From positions 1-32,393 of the forward strand of contig CAMLEF010000008.1 in the NCBI GenBank assembly GCA_946478675.1: a DNA stretch of 32,393 bases, in the 5' to 3' direction. The DNA is from an uncultured Flavobacteriales bacterium. Lineage in GTDB: Bacteria > Bacteroidota > Bacteroidia > Palsa-965. Below the pieces are notes generated by a model. The model was not told where the DNA came from, did not search any database, and saw only the letters and a list, made by a program, of their open reading frames with translations. The first letter of the stretch is position 1, and every line of letters begins with the position of its first letter. The translations under genes and the position numbers were made by a program. Of the stretch, positions 30,949-32,393 are shown in pieces.

Positions 30949-30977
30949 TTGATCCGCTTCAATTCTCGGTATCTTCG
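30949..30977 (+). promoter_or_regulatory. Promoter of the MutS-like gene
   Basis: TTG at 30949-30951 and TATCTTCG at 30970-30977 are 18 bases apart. The -7 box differs in one base from TAnnTTTG. The start codon follows 5 bases after the box. Confidence 0.5.
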
Positions 30978-30982
30978 CAGCA

Positions 30983-32393
30983 ATGACTCCCGAACAGCAA
31001 TACGAAGCGAACTGCGCAACTTACCGCACCGACCAGGAACGCGCCGAACAAAAAGCCAATCTCCTCAGCCGGCTGCGACTTTTCGTTTTCCTGCTGCTGA
31101 TTCCTGTTGTGATCTTCTGGAAGCACCTGCCGTGGCCCGGGCTTTTTATCGCCGGCATCATCGCGGTTTTCCTCTGGCTCGTTCGTTTGCACGAAGACGC
31201 GAAAGAAGCGCGGCGCGTGGCGCGGTGGCTGTTCCGTCTCAACGAAGAAGAATTACTCTATCTCCGCGAGCACCGCTTTCCGACCTACACGAAAAATTAT
31301 CCTGTAACGGAACACGCGTTCGCCAACGACCTCGATCTCTTCGGTGAATATTCGCTCTTCCATCTCGTCAATCGAACCGTCACCGTTTACGGAAGAGAAA
31401 CGCTCGCGCAAACGCTCATCGCCGATCCGCTGCAGAAAGAAAAAATCCTCGCGCGACAGGAAGCGATCCGTGAGCTCAGCGGCATGGAAAAATTCCGCCA
31501 GCATTTTCTCGCGATGGGCCGCGACGAAGGACTGCAGCAAAATGATTTGCAGGAAACCGTCGCCTGGCTGAAGGACGAAGAAGCGGAAGCGGAGCTCGGC
31601 TGGTTCAGCTGGTTTCGCTTCGTGTGGATCGCCGTCACGGTGGGTTCTGCAACGGCCTGCTGGTATTACGATCGCTGGGCGTGGTTCTCGCCCGTGATGA
31701 TCGCCAGCTGGAGCATCGTCGGATCGTACAAGAAAAAACTGGCGGCGGCTGATAAATCCGTCACCGGGCAACAGGCAGCGCTACATCGTTTTGCCGGGTT
31801 GTTCCGCGAGCTTTCGAACGCGACTTTCGTTTCGCCGGAGCTGAAGAAACTGCAGGAGGAAGCAAAACAGGCGCAGACCGCATTGAAGCAGCTGGCGGAA
31901 ATCGCCGAACGTTTTTCGCAGCGGAAAAATGTCGCGAGCAACGTCATCCTGAACACTTTTGCGCTGTACGATCTTCGTTGCCTGCAGCAGGCGCGCGAAT
32001 GGAAAAAGAAATATGGCGCATTCGTGGAAGGCTGGATCGCCACGATCGGTGAAACGGAAATGCTGATCAGCGCAGCGACATTCCACTACAATCACCCGGA
32101 TTATTGTTTCCCGGAAGTCACCGAAGGCGAACCGCTGCTCGAAGCTTCCGCACTCGCCCACCCGATCCTTTCACCGAAACAGCGCATCCCGAACGACATC
32201 TCATTCGTTCCGCCGAAAAAACTGCTCTTCATTACCGGCTCCAACATGTCGGGCAAGAGCACGTTCCTGCGTACGCTCGGCATGAACGTCGTGCTCGCGC
32301 AGGCCGGTTTCCCCGTGTGCGCGCAATCGTTCCGCTTCTCGCCGATGAAGATCAGCACCAGCAGCCGCGTGAGCGATTCGCTGCAGGAAAACA
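30983..32393 (+). CDS. Membrane-anchored MutS-family ATPase, C-terminus cut by the window end
   Basis: At least 470 residues, continuing past the window. Two hydrophobic helical hairpins suggest membrane anchoring: LFVFLLLIPVVIFW and LFIAGIIAVFLWLV (about residues 33-72), and FVWIAVTVGSATACWYY and a following segment (about 212-248). Next comes a helical clamp-like region (EEAKQAQTALKQLAEIAERF). The MutS ATPase domain starts near ALAHPIL and has a perfect Walker A (GSNMSGKST, residues 419-427) and the downstream ISTSSRVSDSL motif. There is no N-terminal mismatch-recognition domain, so it is a MutS paralogue, unlikely to be the mismatch-repair MutS itself. Similar membrane forms occur in Bacteroidota, with unknown function. 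Confidence 0.9.
   Translation, partial: MTPEQQYEANCATYRTDQERAEQKANLLSRLRLFVFLLLIPVVIFWKHLPWPGLFIAGIIAVFLWLVRLHEDAKEARRVARWLFRLNEEELLYLREHRFPTYTKNYPVTEHAFANDLDLFGEYSLFHLVNRTVTVYGRETLAQTLIADPLQKEKILARQEAIRELSGMEKFRQHFLAMGRDEGLQQNDLQETVAWLKDEEAEAELGWFSWFRFVWIAVTVGSATACWYYDRWAWFSPVMIASWSIVGSYKKKLAAADKSVTGQQAALHRFAGLFRELSNATFVSPELKKLQEEAKQAQTALKQLAEIAERFSQRKNVASNVILNTFALYDLRCLQQAREWKKKYGAFVEGWIATIGETEMLISAATFHYNHPDYCFPEVTEGEPLLEASALAHPILSPKQRIPNDISFVPPKKLLFITGSNMSGKSTFLRTLGMNVVLAQAGFPVCAQSFRFSPMKISTSSRVSDSLQEN

Overview
The window looks like a chromosomal segment of a Bacteroidota bacterium, probably Chitinophagia/Sphingobacteriia-like; no closer placement is supported. The evidence is the TAnnTTTG-type -7 promoter boxes just upstream of many start codons, short SCG-type lipoproteins, a TIGR03118-type beta-propeller protein, a membrane-anchored MutS-like ATPase, and a prs / rplY / pth group. 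Most genes are GC-rich with similar codon use. Two blocks are clearly more AT-rich and look acquired: about 3180-5830, and 23023-25424.

Layout. 1-3180: a superoxide dismutase cut by the window edge, a small lipoprotein, a dCMP deaminase / S41 protease operon, and a tRNA-Leu(CAA) with its own promoter and terminator. 3180-5830: AT-rich DNA with a start-less gene remnant, two unknown proteins and an esterase split by a frameshift. 5833-9318: a VOC protein, a RhuM-family protein, a rifampin ADP-ribosyltransferase (Arr) carrying an extra helical N-terminal domain, an SRPBCC protein and a DUF1801 protein. 9339-12836: a GlxA-type AraC regulator divergent from two tandem SRPBCC paralogues, then an ECF41 sigma factor with its usual carboxymuconolactone-decarboxylase partner. 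13011-16867: a TetR regulator and thiolase with a perfect palindromic operator between them, two DinB-superfamily proteins and a secreted beta-propeller. 16933-18755: a MerR-like protein, a DUF975-like membrane protein and a lone heme-copper oxidase subunit III. 18756-19313: a repeat-packed intergenic region. 19314-22893: a DUF5060-type glycosidase, prs and rplY.

23023-25424 is a compact restriction-modification operon: a Vsr endonuclease, a C5-cytosine methyltransferase and a BsuBI/PstI-family restriction endonuclease. It sits between rplY and pth. The three RM genes overlap one another, and the endonuclease stop codon overlaps the pth start codon (ATGA). A strong terminator lies between rplY and the RM genes, so expression of pth, normally an essential gene, appears tied to the RM operon. 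I consider this the most interesting arrangement in the window.

25990-32393: an AraC regulator, a terminator with no visible gene before it, a TIGR03118 lipoprotein, a SAM methyltransferase, a 90-bp tandem duplication next to a 163-bp fold-back element, a CPBP-family membrane protease, and a membrane-anchored MutS-family ATPase cut by the window end. I saw no CRISPR array, rRNA, integrase or transposase gene.
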